A stretch of DNA of 64,000 nucleotides, taken from Alteromonas aestuariivivens (lineage in GTDB: Bacteria > Pseudomonadota > Gammaproteobacteria > Enterobacterales > Alteromonadaceae). The DNA is taken from the NCBI RefSeq assembly GCF_003367475.1, contig NZ_QRHA01000001.1, positions 558,001 through 622,000 of the forward strand, in the 5' to 3' direction. Both the position numbers and the translations under genes were made by a program. This document shows, in pieces, positions 1-7,953 of this stretch; position 1 is the first letter of the stretch, and every line of letters begins with the position of its first letter. The notes below the pieces were generated by a model. It ran no database searches. It saw nothing but the letters and a program-made list of their open reading frames with translations, and had not been told where the DNA came from.

Positions 1-19
1 ATCGAAGGGGATTATAATA

Positions 20-292
20 GTGAACAAGTCTCAACTTATCGACCAAATCGCTGCTGGTGCTGACATTTCTAAAGCTGCTGCTGGACGCGCTCTTGACGCA
101 TTCACCGACGCAGTAACTGGCGCTCTGAAAGATGGTGACCAGGTTGCATTGGTAGGTTTTGGAACCTTTGCGGTTCGTGAGCGCTCTGCTCGCAGTGGTC
201 GTAACCCTCAAACTGGTGAGACGATTGAAATTGCCGCAGCTAAAGTACCTTCTTTCAAAGCTGGTAAAGCTCTGAAAGACGCTTGTAACTAA
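20..292 (+). CDS. hupB: DNA-binding protein HU-beta
   Basis: Small basic nucleoid protein that binds and bends DNA as a dimer. The 90-residue product has the full HU length, the N-terminal helical dimerisation part, the core [21 protein letters not shown] that forms the beta-arm base, and the C-terminal [10 protein letters not shown] helix. The start is GTG, preceded by GAAGGGGA at about 4-11. A perfect-stem terminator follows at once. The next gene is ppiD; hupB-ppiD (usually after lon) is a standard gammaproteobacterial order, so lon probably lies just left of the window. Confidence 0.97.
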   Translation: MNKSQLIDQIAAGADISKAAAGRALDAFTDAVTGALKDGDQVALVGFGTFAVRERSARSGRNPQTGETIEIAAAKVPSFKAGKALKDACN

Positions 293-310
293 GCTACTTA
301 TACCTGAAAA

Positions 311-338
311 AGGCGATGGCTATGCCATCGCCTTTTTT
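311..338 (+). terminator. Rho-independent terminator of hupB
   Basis: Perfect 10-bp stem AGGCGATGGC / GCCATCGCCT with a TAT loop, followed by a T-run. It lies 18 bases after the hupB stop codon. Confidence 0.93.
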
Positions 339-623
339 ATTTGTGCACAGGTCTTTAGCTTAAGCGCTTTTTATCTGTTGGGAGCAAATCCTCCCTCTTC
401 AATGCCTTATTCGCGTTTAAGTTGGCCATAGTGAAAAATAGGGTTTTATTTTCAGGACTTAGTTAACCTGTTCATACTGTAGCGGGAGGTAAAACTTTCG
501 CCTTTGTGTTGAGGAATAAGCTATAATTCGGCCCTATTTTTGTCTGGGGCGGTCGGCAATCATGCCAGGGCCGGGAAATGTACCCAGGCGCTTCATTGTA
601 AGCAACGGAGTTGAAATCGAGTC
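339..623 (+). promoter_or_regulatory. hupB-ppiD intergenic region with a possible ppiD promoter
   Basis: No gene or tRNA is visible here. A perfect -10 hexamer TATAAT lies at 522-527 but no good -35 is seen at normal spacing. A Shine-Dalgarno-like ACGGAG occurs at 605-610, somewhat far (13 bases) from the ppiD ATG. It is read as the ppiD promoter and leader region. Confidence 0.4.
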
Positions 624-2516
624 ATGCTAGAAAGAATCAGAGAAGGCTCTCAAGGCCCTTGGGCCATGGTCATTATTGGCCTGGTTGTATTGAGTTTCGT
701 GTTTGCCGGTGTAGGCAGTTATCTGACTTCATCAGGAAGTTCAGCGGCAGCCACTGTCAATGGTGAAGAAATCAGTCTGAGCAGTCTGGAACGCGCCTAT
801 CAAAATCAGCGCGCACGGATGGAATCCCAGTACGGAGAAGCCGTCGCCAGCCTGTTTGCCAGCGAGGGATACACTCGTGAGTTTCGTCGTAATGTCCTTG
901 AGCGGCTGATCAACGAAAAACTGATCGAGCAAAAGGCCCGCGATCTGGGTTTGCGTGTCAGTGATGAGCAAATCAAGCAAACTATTGTTCAAATGCCTGA
1001 GTTTCAGTATGCAGGTCAGTTTGACAATGAGCGTTATCAGGCTGTTTTGCGTCAAAGTGGCTTTCAGCCCAGTGATTTCAGAGATTATCTTCGTGTTCAG
1101 ATGACCCGTGAGCAACTGGCCCGCGGCCTTAGCGCCACCGCTTTCGCATTGCCTGGAGAAATTGACCAGGCATATCAATTGCAGTCGCAGACCCGTGATG
1201 CACGATACCTGACCATCGAATCCGGCCCGTTTGAAGCACAGGTAACTGTGTCGGATGACGAAATTTTTAATTATTATCAGGCTAATCTCACGGCGTTTGA
1301 TACGGACGAATTGGTCGATGTTGCTTTTGTACTTCTGAGAGCAGATGAATTGAAAGACGATGTGCAGGTGACAGATGAAGACATAGCCGAGTTCTACCAG
1401 AACAATCTGGATCGCTATCGTACCGCTGAGCAACGTCGTGTTTCCCATATTCTGGTAGAGTTCGGTGATGATGAAGAGGCGGCTAAACAGCAGGCCGAAT
1501 CATTACTGACGGAAATCAATAACGGCGCCGACTTTGCCGAAGTTGCCGAGAAGAATTCAGCCGATGCATTCAGTGCTGAAAACGGTGGTGATTTGGATTT
1601 CATTTCAGCTAACGAGATGGATCCGGCTTTTGACGAAGCCGCATTTGCCCTGGCGCAGGTTGGCGATGTCAGTAGCGTGGTGCGTTCTGATTTTGGTTTT
1701 CATATCATTAAACTGACCGATATCAAGGCGGAGGAAATTACCGCGCTTGAATCTGTGAGTGAAGAAATTCGCGACACTCTGTTGACTGACAAAGCCATGG
1801 AACGCTACTACGAGCTGCAAAATACCATGGCGGAAATTGCGTTTGAAATGCCGGACACGCTGGAAGATGTGGCCGGTGCCATAGACGGTCGTATTCAGCA
1901 GACAGGCCTTTTCTCCCGCCAAAGTGCGCCAGCGCCACTCAATGTGCCGCAAGCCATTGAAGTCGCTTTCTCACCTGAATTGATAGAAGAAGGTGTTAAC
2001 AGTGAGGTGATTGAGCTGGATGACGGCCAGGTGGCGGTTATGCGCGTAGTAGCCCATGAGCCTCAGCGCACTCAGGCACTTGAAGAAGTAAAAGACGGCA
2101 TAGTGGCTACGCTACGTGCTCAAAAAGCCCAGCAGGAAGCAGAAAACTGGGCAACTGCACTGGTCGAAAAAATTCAGGCTGGTGAAGATGCTGAAGCGCT
2201 GCTTGCCGAACGTGATTTGAGCTGGCAAACCGCTGAGGCCGTAACCAGAAACACCAGCGAGGTTCCAAGAGCCTTGGTATCTGCGTTGTTCCGACTGGCT
2301 CCTGAAGCTGGCAATAGCCTTGAAATCAGCCCATTGGCATCTGGTGATGTGGGAATTGTAGAACTGCTAAAGATTAACCCGCCAGCCGAAATGGAAGAAG
2401 CTCAGCAAACTGGTTTGCGCCAGCGTATTTCCATGCAGCACAGCCAAAGTGACTATGAAAATTACATTGCCGCCTTGCGCGCAGATGCGGACATCTCGAT
2501 CTCCGAGCAACTGTAA
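624..2516 (+). CDS. ppiD: Periplasmic folding chaperone / peptidyl-prolyl isomerase PpiD
   Basis: Inner-membrane-anchored periplasmic chaperone that assists outer-membrane and secreted proteins near the Sec translocon. The 630-residue protein has a short cytoplasmic start, one membrane segment at about residues 13-34, a SurA-like N-terminal chaperone region (about 35-190), a parvulin (PpiC) domain at about 270-370 beginning RRVSHILVEF and ending SDFGFHIIKLTDI, and a long C-terminal helical region. Length and order match PpiD. It stands alone between two terminators. Many PpiD parvulin domains are catalytically weak, so isomerase activity is not assured. Confidence 0.95.
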   Translation: MLERIREGSQGPWAMVIIGLVVLSFVFAGVGSYLTSSGSSAAATVNGEEISLSSLERAYQNQRARMESQYGEAVASLFASEGYTREFRRNVLERLINEKLIEQKARDLGLRVSDEQIKQTIVQMPEFQYAGQFDNERYQAVLRQSGFQPSDFRDYLRVQMTREQLARGLSATAFALPGEIDQAYQLQSQTRDARYLTIESGPFEAQVTVSDDEIFNYYQANLTAFDTDELVDVAFVLLRADELKDDVQVTDEDIAEFYQNNLDRYRTAEQRRVSHILVEFGDDEEAAKQQAESLLTEINNGADFAEVAEKNSADAFSAENGGDLDFISANEMDPAFDEAAFALAQVGDVSSVVRSDFGFHIIKLTDIKAEEITALESVSEEIRDTLLTDKAMERYYELQNTMAEIAFEMPDTLEDVAGAIDGRIQQTGLFSRQSAPAPLNVPQAIEVAFSPELIEEGVNSEVIELDDGQVAVMRVVAHEPQRTQALEEVKDGIVATLRAQKAQQEAENWATALVEKIQAGEDAEALLAERDLSWQTAEAVTRNTSEVPRALVSALFRLAPEAGNSLEISPLASGDVGIVELLKINPPAEMEEAQQTGLRQRISMQHSQSDYENYIAALRADADISISEQL

Positions 2517-2540
2517 AAGCGTCGTTGTAACGTAGATTTG

Positions 2541-2571
2541 AAAAGGTGCTGAATTCAGCACCTTTTTTTAT
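2541..2571 (+). terminator. Rho-independent terminator of ppiD
   Basis: Self-complementary AAAAGGTGCTGAA / TTCAGCACCTTTT followed by more T residues, 24 bases after the ppiD stop. Confidence 0.93.
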
Positions 2572-2633
2572 GCCCTGTTTAACGGTGATTGAGGCATTTT
2601 TCGGGTTTGTTCAAATCAGTTCCTGTTCTGGGG

Positions 2634-2804
2634 TCAGTGAGTTAGAAACAGCATAAGAGAGTAGAAAGCACCGATCACCAAAGACAGCACCAAAATGTAT
2701 GTAAATCCCTGCTTACCTTGTGCCACGCTATACTGGTTCATTTTCAGATAAGCAAACCACAGTACGCAGAGGATGAGAGGAATAAGAATAATAATTTTAA
2801 GCAC
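2634..2804 (-). CDS. Small two-helix membrane protein of unknown function
   Basis: A 56-residue reading frame with a GTG start, found by eye on the minus strand. AAAGGTGG lies about 4 bases before the start, a good ribosome site. The product is almost entirely two hydrophobic helices (about residues 3-19 and 34-54) separated by a short polar loop KMNQYSVAQGKQG, the pattern of a real small inner-membrane hairpin rather than a chance frame. It lies alone between ppiD and a small exported protein on the other strand. I do not recognise the family. Confidence 0.6.
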   Translation of the reverse strand: MLKIIILIPLILCVLWFAYLKMNQYSVAQGKQGFTYILVLSLVIGAFYSLMLFLTH

Positions 2805-2966
2805 CGGCCACCTTTATTTGCATCACGGGTTTGGGCCAACGGTATTGGCATCCAATTTCACTCGTTTGTACTACATCTTATAACCATGTGATTCATTGCG
2901 ACAACTTATACTGTCATTATGGTTTGTCATCAGGCAAATAAATACTGCACTATCAATGGAGAAGTT

Positions 2967-3281
2967 ATGCAATTGAGTCGAATAGTTTTGTTGTCGGTGT
3001 TTTTGGGTGTATTCAGTACTCCAGTGCTCAGTGAACCGCCGCACAAAGCGGAAAAGTTGCCAAAAGGCTTACATAAAAAAGCCCAGAAAGGGAAGGAACT
3101 GCCACCAGGCTGGCAGAAAAAGCTGCACAAGGGGGAAAGGCTGGACCAGTCAGTGTATGAAGCTGGCAATGTGATTTTTCGGGATCATGAGAAAGGCGTA
3201 ATTGCCATCGAAGTGGATGACAAAGTTATCCGTTTGCTTGAGAGCACCCACGAAATCATTGACGTTCTGGATGAGTTTTAA
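2967..3281 (+). CDS. Small exported basic protein, unknown function
   Basis: 104 residues from the ATG at 2967, which has GGAG five bases upstream; the longer frame starting at 2919 lacks a ribosome site and would bury the signal peptide. The N-terminus is a typical signal peptide (MQLSRIVLLSVFLGVFSTPVLS). The mature part is lysine-rich and carries near-repeats of the form KLPKGLHKKAQKGK and LPPGWQKKLHKGE, then an acidic C-terminal segment. Similar LPPGxxKK proteins resemble RcnB-like periplasmic proteins, but the match is too loose to assign a function. Confidence 0.75.
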   Translation: MQLSRIVLLSVFLGVFSTPVLSEPPHKAEKLPKGLHKKAQKGKELPPGWQKKLHKGERLDQSVYEAGNVIFRDHEKGVIAIEVDDKVIRLLESTHEIIDVLDEF

Positions 3282-3315
3282 CCGCCGGTGCAGACAATCT
3301 GTGAGCCTTCACCGG

Positions 3316-4146
3316 TTAGTTATGCGGCCTTCGTATGCCTAGCTGTGACTCCGCCATGGCGACCACCCGTTCGTCAATCGGCGGAGGTTCAACCGTAACG
3401 CCTTCACTTAACCGGCTAACCAGAGTTTTTAGAACTTCTACCCGGGCAAACCACTTGTGTTCCGCAGGGATGAGTTGCCAGGGTGCCTGAAAGGTATCGG
3501 TCAACGCAAACATCTGGTCAGTGGCTTCGATATACTGGTCACGTTTGGCGCGGTTTACCAGATCTTCGGACGTTAACTTCCAGCGTTTGTGCGGATTGTG
3601 CAGCCGCTCCTCGAACCGCTTCAGTTGCTCCCCGGCACTGATGTGCAGGAATAATTTGATGATTTTAACTCCGTCATCAATTAGCAGTCGTTCAAATTCG
3701 TTGATTTCCCGATAGGCGCGCTGCCATGCGTCCACGGTGACTAGCGAGTCCACCCGTTCGACCAATACCCGCCCATAATAGGAGCGATCAAATAGGCACA
3801 GACTTCCGGGTAACGGCAGCCGAGTCTGAAACCGGTAAAGGTAATGCCGGCCCTGTTCCTCCTTACTTGGGGGCCCAATGGGATGCACCTGGTATCCTCT
3901 TGGGTCCAGATGTTCTGTTACCCGGCGAATGGCCCCGCCTTTCCCCGAAGCGTCCCAGCCTTCAAATACGATAATCGCGCGGCGTTTCTGATGGTAGTAG
4001 GCCTGTTGAACGTGCAGCAGCCTTTTTTGCCACAACTTTAACTGTTTTTTATATTCAGACTTGTCTTGCAGAGACGGGAAGTCACAACCGTGTTGAACAC
4101 TCAAGTTCCGATGGCACAGTAGGGGGGCCTGTTGTTCTTCACTCAT
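3316..4146 (-). CDS. ppk2: PPK2-family polyphosphate kinase
   Basis: Transfers phosphate between inorganic polyphosphate and nucleotides. The 276-residue protein has the PPK2 Walker A loop GWDASGKGG (residues 63-71), the second family motif DRSYYGR (120-126) and the expected lid-region basic residues; length fits a single-domain PPK2. Whether it phosphorylates AMP, ADP or both cannot be settled by eye. The gene is monocistronic: its right neighbour on the same strand starts about 400 bases away, and the gene on its left is convergent. Confidence 0.9.
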   Translation of the reverse strand: MSEEQQAPLLCHRNLSVQHGCDFPSLQDKSEYKKQLKLWQKRLLHVQQAYYHQKRRAIIVFEGWDASGKGGAIRRVTEHLDPRGYQVHPIGPPSKEEQGRHYLYRFQTRLPLPGSLCLFDRSYYGRVLVERVDSLVTVDAWQRAYREINEFERLLIDDGVKIIKLFLHISAGEQLKRFEERLHNPHKRWKLTSEDLVNRAKRDQYIEATDQMFALTDTFQAPWQLIPAEHKWFARVEVLKTLVSRLSEGVTVEPPPIDERVVAMAESQLGIRRPHN

Positions 4147-4245
4147 TAAAAAGCTCCTGATCTGCGATGCATTCAGGGAGTCAGCAAAGCAACAATCTGC
4201 TGGAGGTTAGCGCAATGATGTCACGCCCTGAAATTCATTCAGAGA

Positions 4246-4554
4246 TCAGTATAGCCTTGCACTGTTGACTACGTTGTTAGCATCCAGTTCGATGACGCAC
4301 TTATAGAAGTGAAAATGTATCGGGCTGGAGAAGACAATGGATGTGCCTTTGGACGTCTGGGTCAGGGAATAGGTGGCGTGTTGTGCCGTTTGGAGTTGTT
4401 CGGCCACGTTATTCATTGATATACCCGGAACAAAATTTTTGCACAGATACTTAATCTCATTTCGCGCTTCGTTCCAGAAGAATGCGGTACTTACAATAAC
4501 GACGGCAGAGAAAAAAACAAAAATTAATGCCGCGGTAAGCTTATTGCCAGGCAT
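4246..4554 (-). CDS. Small membrane-anchored protein of unknown function
   Basis: 102 residues from the ATG at 4554, which has AGGAGT at ideal spacing; a longer frame begins at 4632 but would overlap the leader of the next gene without a ribosome site. There is one N-terminal membrane segment at about residues 7-28 and then a soluble part with two cysteines (about 39 and 88) that could pair if it faces the periplasm. No family recognised. It ends about 100 bases before the ppk2 start on the same strand and follows the acyltransferase gene, so the three could share transcription. Confidence 0.6.
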   Translation of the reverse strand: MPGNKLTAALIFVFFSAVVIVSTAFFWNEARNEIKYLCKNFVPGISMNNVAEQLQTAQHATYSLTQTSKGTSIVFSSPIHFHFYKCVIELDANNVVNSARLY

Positions 4555-4636
4555 GCGGTACTCCTGAGTTGATGTGACTGGTCTACAGCATATCACAGTC
4601 ACGTTAAAATCAGAGGTGAACAGGGTAATCACTGGA

Positions 4637-6349
4637 CTAAGAGGTCTGGTTCTGCAGATAGCGTTGACGCTTTTTGTCGTTGAGCGCGTGTAAGTCCACG
4701 ACGATCAATCCGTCTATACAGTCATTAAACCCCGCATCTACGCTGAAATCTAAAAACGCCGCACCGCCACGTTCCGCAATTTCCGTATATTGCTTATACA
4801 ACGTAGGAACGTTCACTTTCATGTTTGCCAACAGGTGCTTGAGCAATGCAAATTCGCTTTTGTAGTCATGGCCGTGGAAGATGGGCAGCAAAGGAGAAGT
4901 TATCTGGTAGGGGGCACGGGCAGAAGCAGCGCCGAATCTGGCCGGAAAATAGCAGCGGTAGAACTCAACCAGCAGGTCTTTCGCAGGTTGGGGGTAGGCG
5001 TTGCTGATACTGACCGCACCAAACAGGAAGCGATAGTGCGGGTATCGGTTCAGGAACGCGCCAATTCCGAACCATAAGTAGTCCAGACTGCGTTTTCCCC
5101 AGTATTTTGGCTGCACAAAGCTGCGACCAAGCTCGAGGCCGGACTCGAACAGTTCTCTATTTTCCTGTTGTGGGTAATGAAACAGACTGGCAGAGTACAA
5201 TCCGGTGGGGTGGCCCGCTGCGGTCAGGGTTGCCGCGTTTCCAAAGCGGTAGGCTCCTGCGATTTCCAATGCTTTGTCATCCCAAAGGATCAGGTGGAAA
5301 TAGTGCGAATCATAGGGATCAATGTCTCGTCGTTTGTGAGTGCCTTCACCGACGGCCCGAAATGCAATTTCCCGTAAACGCCCGATTTCTCTCATTATCG
5401 GGGAACTGGAGTTGTGCTGATACAGATAGATGTGCTTGCCGTCGGTAGTCTGCCCGAGGTGCTCACAGCTTTGTTTGATTGCTCCGGTCAGTAACTTCCT
5501 GTCTTCCGGCAGCGCGATTGGGGCCTGAGTAGTAAATATGCCTTTTTTGTTACTTCCGATGCGGTAAAGGTGTCGCTTGAACAGCTTGACCTGATCTTTC
5601 AGCTCAAAGGGCAATTGCTGATAGGACTGCAACGGGATAATTTCACCAATTCTTATGGGCAGGTGACGGCGTTTATGCCGAAACATTTCTTTCACCAGCA
5701 GCAAAGTGGACAACGGTTTGCAGAGCATGGAAATACTGTAGAACAGCGGTGAGTTTTTGGCGTCGATATGGACAGGCAGGATTGGTGACTTGGTTACCCT
5801 GGCAATGCGCAGAAAGCCTGTATGCCAATGGGTATCCCGCACACCCTGTGGGCGCAGACGGGAGACTTCACCGGCAGGAAATATCAGCAGTACGCCATCC
5901 TGGTTAAGATGACGATGAATGGCATCGAGGTGCTGCTTGTGGGTACCACCATGTAAAGTGTTTACCGGCAACAACATACTGTGCATCGGTTTGATGGTCA
6001 TCAGCATCTGATTGGCAACCACTTTGAGGTCATGGCGCACTTCACTGACCAGCTTGATGAGTGCCAGCCCATCAAGCGAACCCAGTGGATGGTTGGCTAT
6101 GATCACAACCCGCCCTTCACTGGGAATGCGTTCCTTTTCAATGTCGCGTATGGAGTAGCTGACATTGAAATAATCCAATACCTGCTCAACAAAATCGATG
6201 CCTTCGTAATGAGGATAGGCCTTACCGAATTCGCAAATTTCCCGTTCGTGCAACAGATGTCGCAGAGCGAAGGACAAGGGGCGGAACAATAGCGGGTTAT
6301 TCGCTACATTCGGGTAATGTTTGCTGAGTACGTCTTCTACGGTAAACAT
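4637..6349 (-). CDS. Bifunctional acyltransferase, OlsF-like (PlsC-type plus OlsB-type domains)
   Basis: A 570-residue fusion of two acyltransferase folds. Residues about 60-270 are a PlsC/lysophospholipid acyltransferase domain with NHPLGSLDG (86-94), the family's catalytic His-Asp motif, and FPAGEVSRLRP. Residues about 310-550 resemble the GNAT-like OlsB N-acyltransferase or hemolysin family, including REIAFRAVGEG and YDSHYFHLILWD. This order is that of OlsF, which makes ornithine lipid in Serratia by acylating ornithine and then the lyso-lipid (established for that family). Function here is by analogy. It lies downstream of an LpxH-like gene on the same strand with a gap of about 70 bases, so both may act on membrane lipids. 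Confidence 0.78.
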   Translation of the reverse strand: MFTVEDVLSKHYPNVANNPLLFRPLSFALRHLLHEREICEFGKAYPHYEGIDFVEQVLDYFNVSYSIRDIEKERIPSEGRVVIIANHPLGSLDGLALIKLVSEVRHDLKVVANQMLMTIKPMHSMLLPVNTLHGGTHKQHLDAIHRHLNQDGVLLIFPAGEVSRLRPQGVRDTHWHTGFLRIARVTKSPILPVHIDAKNSPLFYSISMLCKPLSTLLLVKEMFRHKRRHLPIRIGEIIPLQSYQQLPFELKDQVKLFKRHLYRIGSNKKGIFTTQAPIALPEDRKLLTGAIKQSCEHLGQTTDGKHIYLYQHNSSSPIMREIGRLREIAFRAVGEGTHKRRDIDPYDSHYFHLILWDDKALEIAGAYRFGNAATLTAAGHPTGLYSASLFHYPQQENRELFESGLELGRSFVQPKYWGKRSLDYLWFGIGAFLNRYPHYRFLFGAVSISNAYPQPAKDLLVEFYRCYFPARFGAASARAPYQITSPLLPIFHGHDYKSEFALLKHLLANMKVNVPTLYKQYTEIAERGGAAFLDFSVDAGFNDCIDGLIVVDLHALNDKKRQRYLQNQTS

Positions 6350-6418
6350 GGCTTTCTCTGGTTATTTTTGTTGGTCATGCACTTATGGGAGGTGCTACAG
6401 GTCATGTTAGGTAAATGG

Positions 6419-7218
6419 TCATGCCGCCCGGGAGCCGATACTGTGAATCGCCTTGGTGGTCGGAATGCTCTGTTGCCAGTGCGGGTCCATCCAATGAATA
6501 AGGTTGAGGTTGCCGTTTGCATCCTCAACCAGTGCGGAACAGGTTTCTATCCAGTCGCCGTCATTGATGTAATGGATACCATTGTGATAGCAGTCTTCGG
6601 GGTGATGAATGTGGCCGCATATCACACCGTCCAGTTGCATCACGCGGGCCCGTTTACAGCAGGCTTCTCTAAAACGAGCTATGGCCAGATTGGCGCCTTT
6701 GATATGTTGTTTAAGGTATCCGGCCAGCGACCAGTAGCTATTTTTTTCCATGCGCGCAGGCGGTTGTACCAACGGTTTGCGAACAGCAACCATTCGTAGC
6801 CCTTGTCGCCCATAAAGCGGTGAAGCTTGCCTAGCGTAACATCAGCGTCGAACTGGTCACCATGCAGTACCAGATAACGTTTTCCGGCCGCAGTAGTATG
6901 AACGTATTCCCGATGCAGTTCGATTTCGCCGAACTCCATTCCACAATAACGTTGCAGGGGAGCGTCGTGGTTACCAGGAAGGTATACCACACGCGTGCCC
7001 TGCCGGCTTAATTTCATCAGTCGATGAAGAACCTGATTGTGTGCTTCCGGCCAGCGGAACTGCCTGGACATTTGCCAAATATCGATGATGTCGCCGACCA
7101 GATAAACGGTATCGGCGCTGAGCCGATCCAGAAAATCCAGCAGGTACTCGGCTTTGCAGTCTTTATGACCCAGGTGAATGTCAGACAGCCATAAAGCGCG
7201 AAAGTGAGTGTCTTGCAT
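6419..7218 (-). pseudogene. LpxH-like metallophosphoesterase (UDP-2,3-diacylglucosamine pyrophosphatase family), frameshifted
   Basis: Calcineurin-like phosphoesterase of the COG2908/LpxH-like group. The N-terminal part (start ATG 7218) carries SDIHLGH, VGDIIDIW, PGNHD and LHGDQFD; the C-terminal part, in another frame, carries CGHIHHPED and NDGDWIE. Together they make a full-length enzyme. The frame breaks at a run of seven T on the plus strand (6741-6747, A7 on the coding strand), after NRWYNRLRAWKK; one more A would restore KKNSYWSLAGYLKQ. Explanations are a real inactivating deletion, a homopolymer read error, or slippage on A7. The frame-0 product ends at 6679. Confidence 0.8.
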
Positions 7219-7337
7219 GTTGGCGTTTCCCAATTTGCATCATTGGAAGGCCAATCTAGTCAGGAAGCTTGAAGGAGGTGAGTCAGTTTGTTGACAATTG
7301 AATGAAAATTTATTGACGTGAATATGACAGCAGACAC

Positions 7338-7365
7338 AAAAAAAGCGCCCAAAGGCGCTTTTTTT
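7338..7365 (-). terminator. Terminator of rpsT
   Basis: 12-bp stem AAAAAAAGCGCC / GGCGCTTTTTTT with a four-base loop, just after the rpsT stop on the minus strand. It has T-runs on both strands. Confidence 0.92.
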
Positions 7366-7395
7366 ACTGCTGCAAAATAAGTGCAGCCGACAGGC

Positions 7396-7656
7396 TTACA
7401 GCGCTTTAATTTGCGCAGCCAGGCGGCTCTTATGACGAGCAGCTTTGTTCTTGTGAATCAAACCCTTGGTAGCCATTCTGTCAAGAATCGGAGTGGCAGC
7501 AGCCAGTGCCGCTTGAGCACCTTCTTTATCGCCTTTAGCGATGGCCGCTACTACTTTTTTGATACTTGTACGAGTCATGGAGCGGCGGCTGGCATTATGC
7601 TGACGACGCTTTTCGGCTTGAATTGCACGTTTCTTAGCAGACTTAATGTTAGCCAA
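7396..7656 (-). CDS. rpsT: 30S ribosomal protein S20
   Basis: Basic 86-residue protein beginning [18 protein letters not shown], the S20 signature, and ending in the lysine- and arginine-rich helix [18 protein letters not shown]. It binds 16S rRNA in the body of the small subunit. The start codon is TTG (reverse complement of CAA at 7654-7656) with GGGAG seven bases upstream. E. coli rpsT also uses UUG, where it is tied to translational autoregulation, so the same control is likely. It is divergent from murJ, as in Pseudomonas. Confidence 0.97.
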   Translation of the reverse strand: MANIKSAKKRAIQAEKRRQHNASRRSMTRTSIKKVVAAIAKGDKEGAQAALAAATPILDRMATKGLIHKNKAARHKSRLAAQIKAL

Positions 7657-7953
7657 GGTGTAACTCCCAAAATAAATTCATGTCAAAAACGAGGGTGCGG
7701 ATTGTGCCTACCAATCGGCCAAATGTCAAACGTTTTTGGCGTCTGAAGCCAATTTCAATTTATCCGCAGATTTGCCCCGAAATGCCCGGAGTATAACAGA
7801 ACGGAGCTATCAGATGCAGGTTCCGGGGCGGATTTCGTAAAAGCGTTTAATTTGCGGCTAAAATCGCCACAGTGGGAGATTTCACCGGGCCGGGCAATCG
7901 GCTATTATGGTTGGCTAAAGTCATTATCACCAAGCAGCAAGCAAAGAGGTCGT

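Noticed and set aside
339..623. A tRNA or small RNA between hupB and ppiD
   Set aside because: No cloverleaf or conserved tRNA boxes are visible.
741..1448. 235-residue open frame antisense to ppiD
   Set aside because: It is a shadow of ppiD: no ribosome site, odd composition, and ppiD motifs are complete on the other strand.
6741..6747. Programmed -1 frameshift at A7 in the LpxH-like gene
   Set aside because: Slippage is possible in principle, but the heptamer is not a classical X-XXY-YYZ site in frame and no stimulatory stem was found; an indel or read error is simpler. Kept only as a note.
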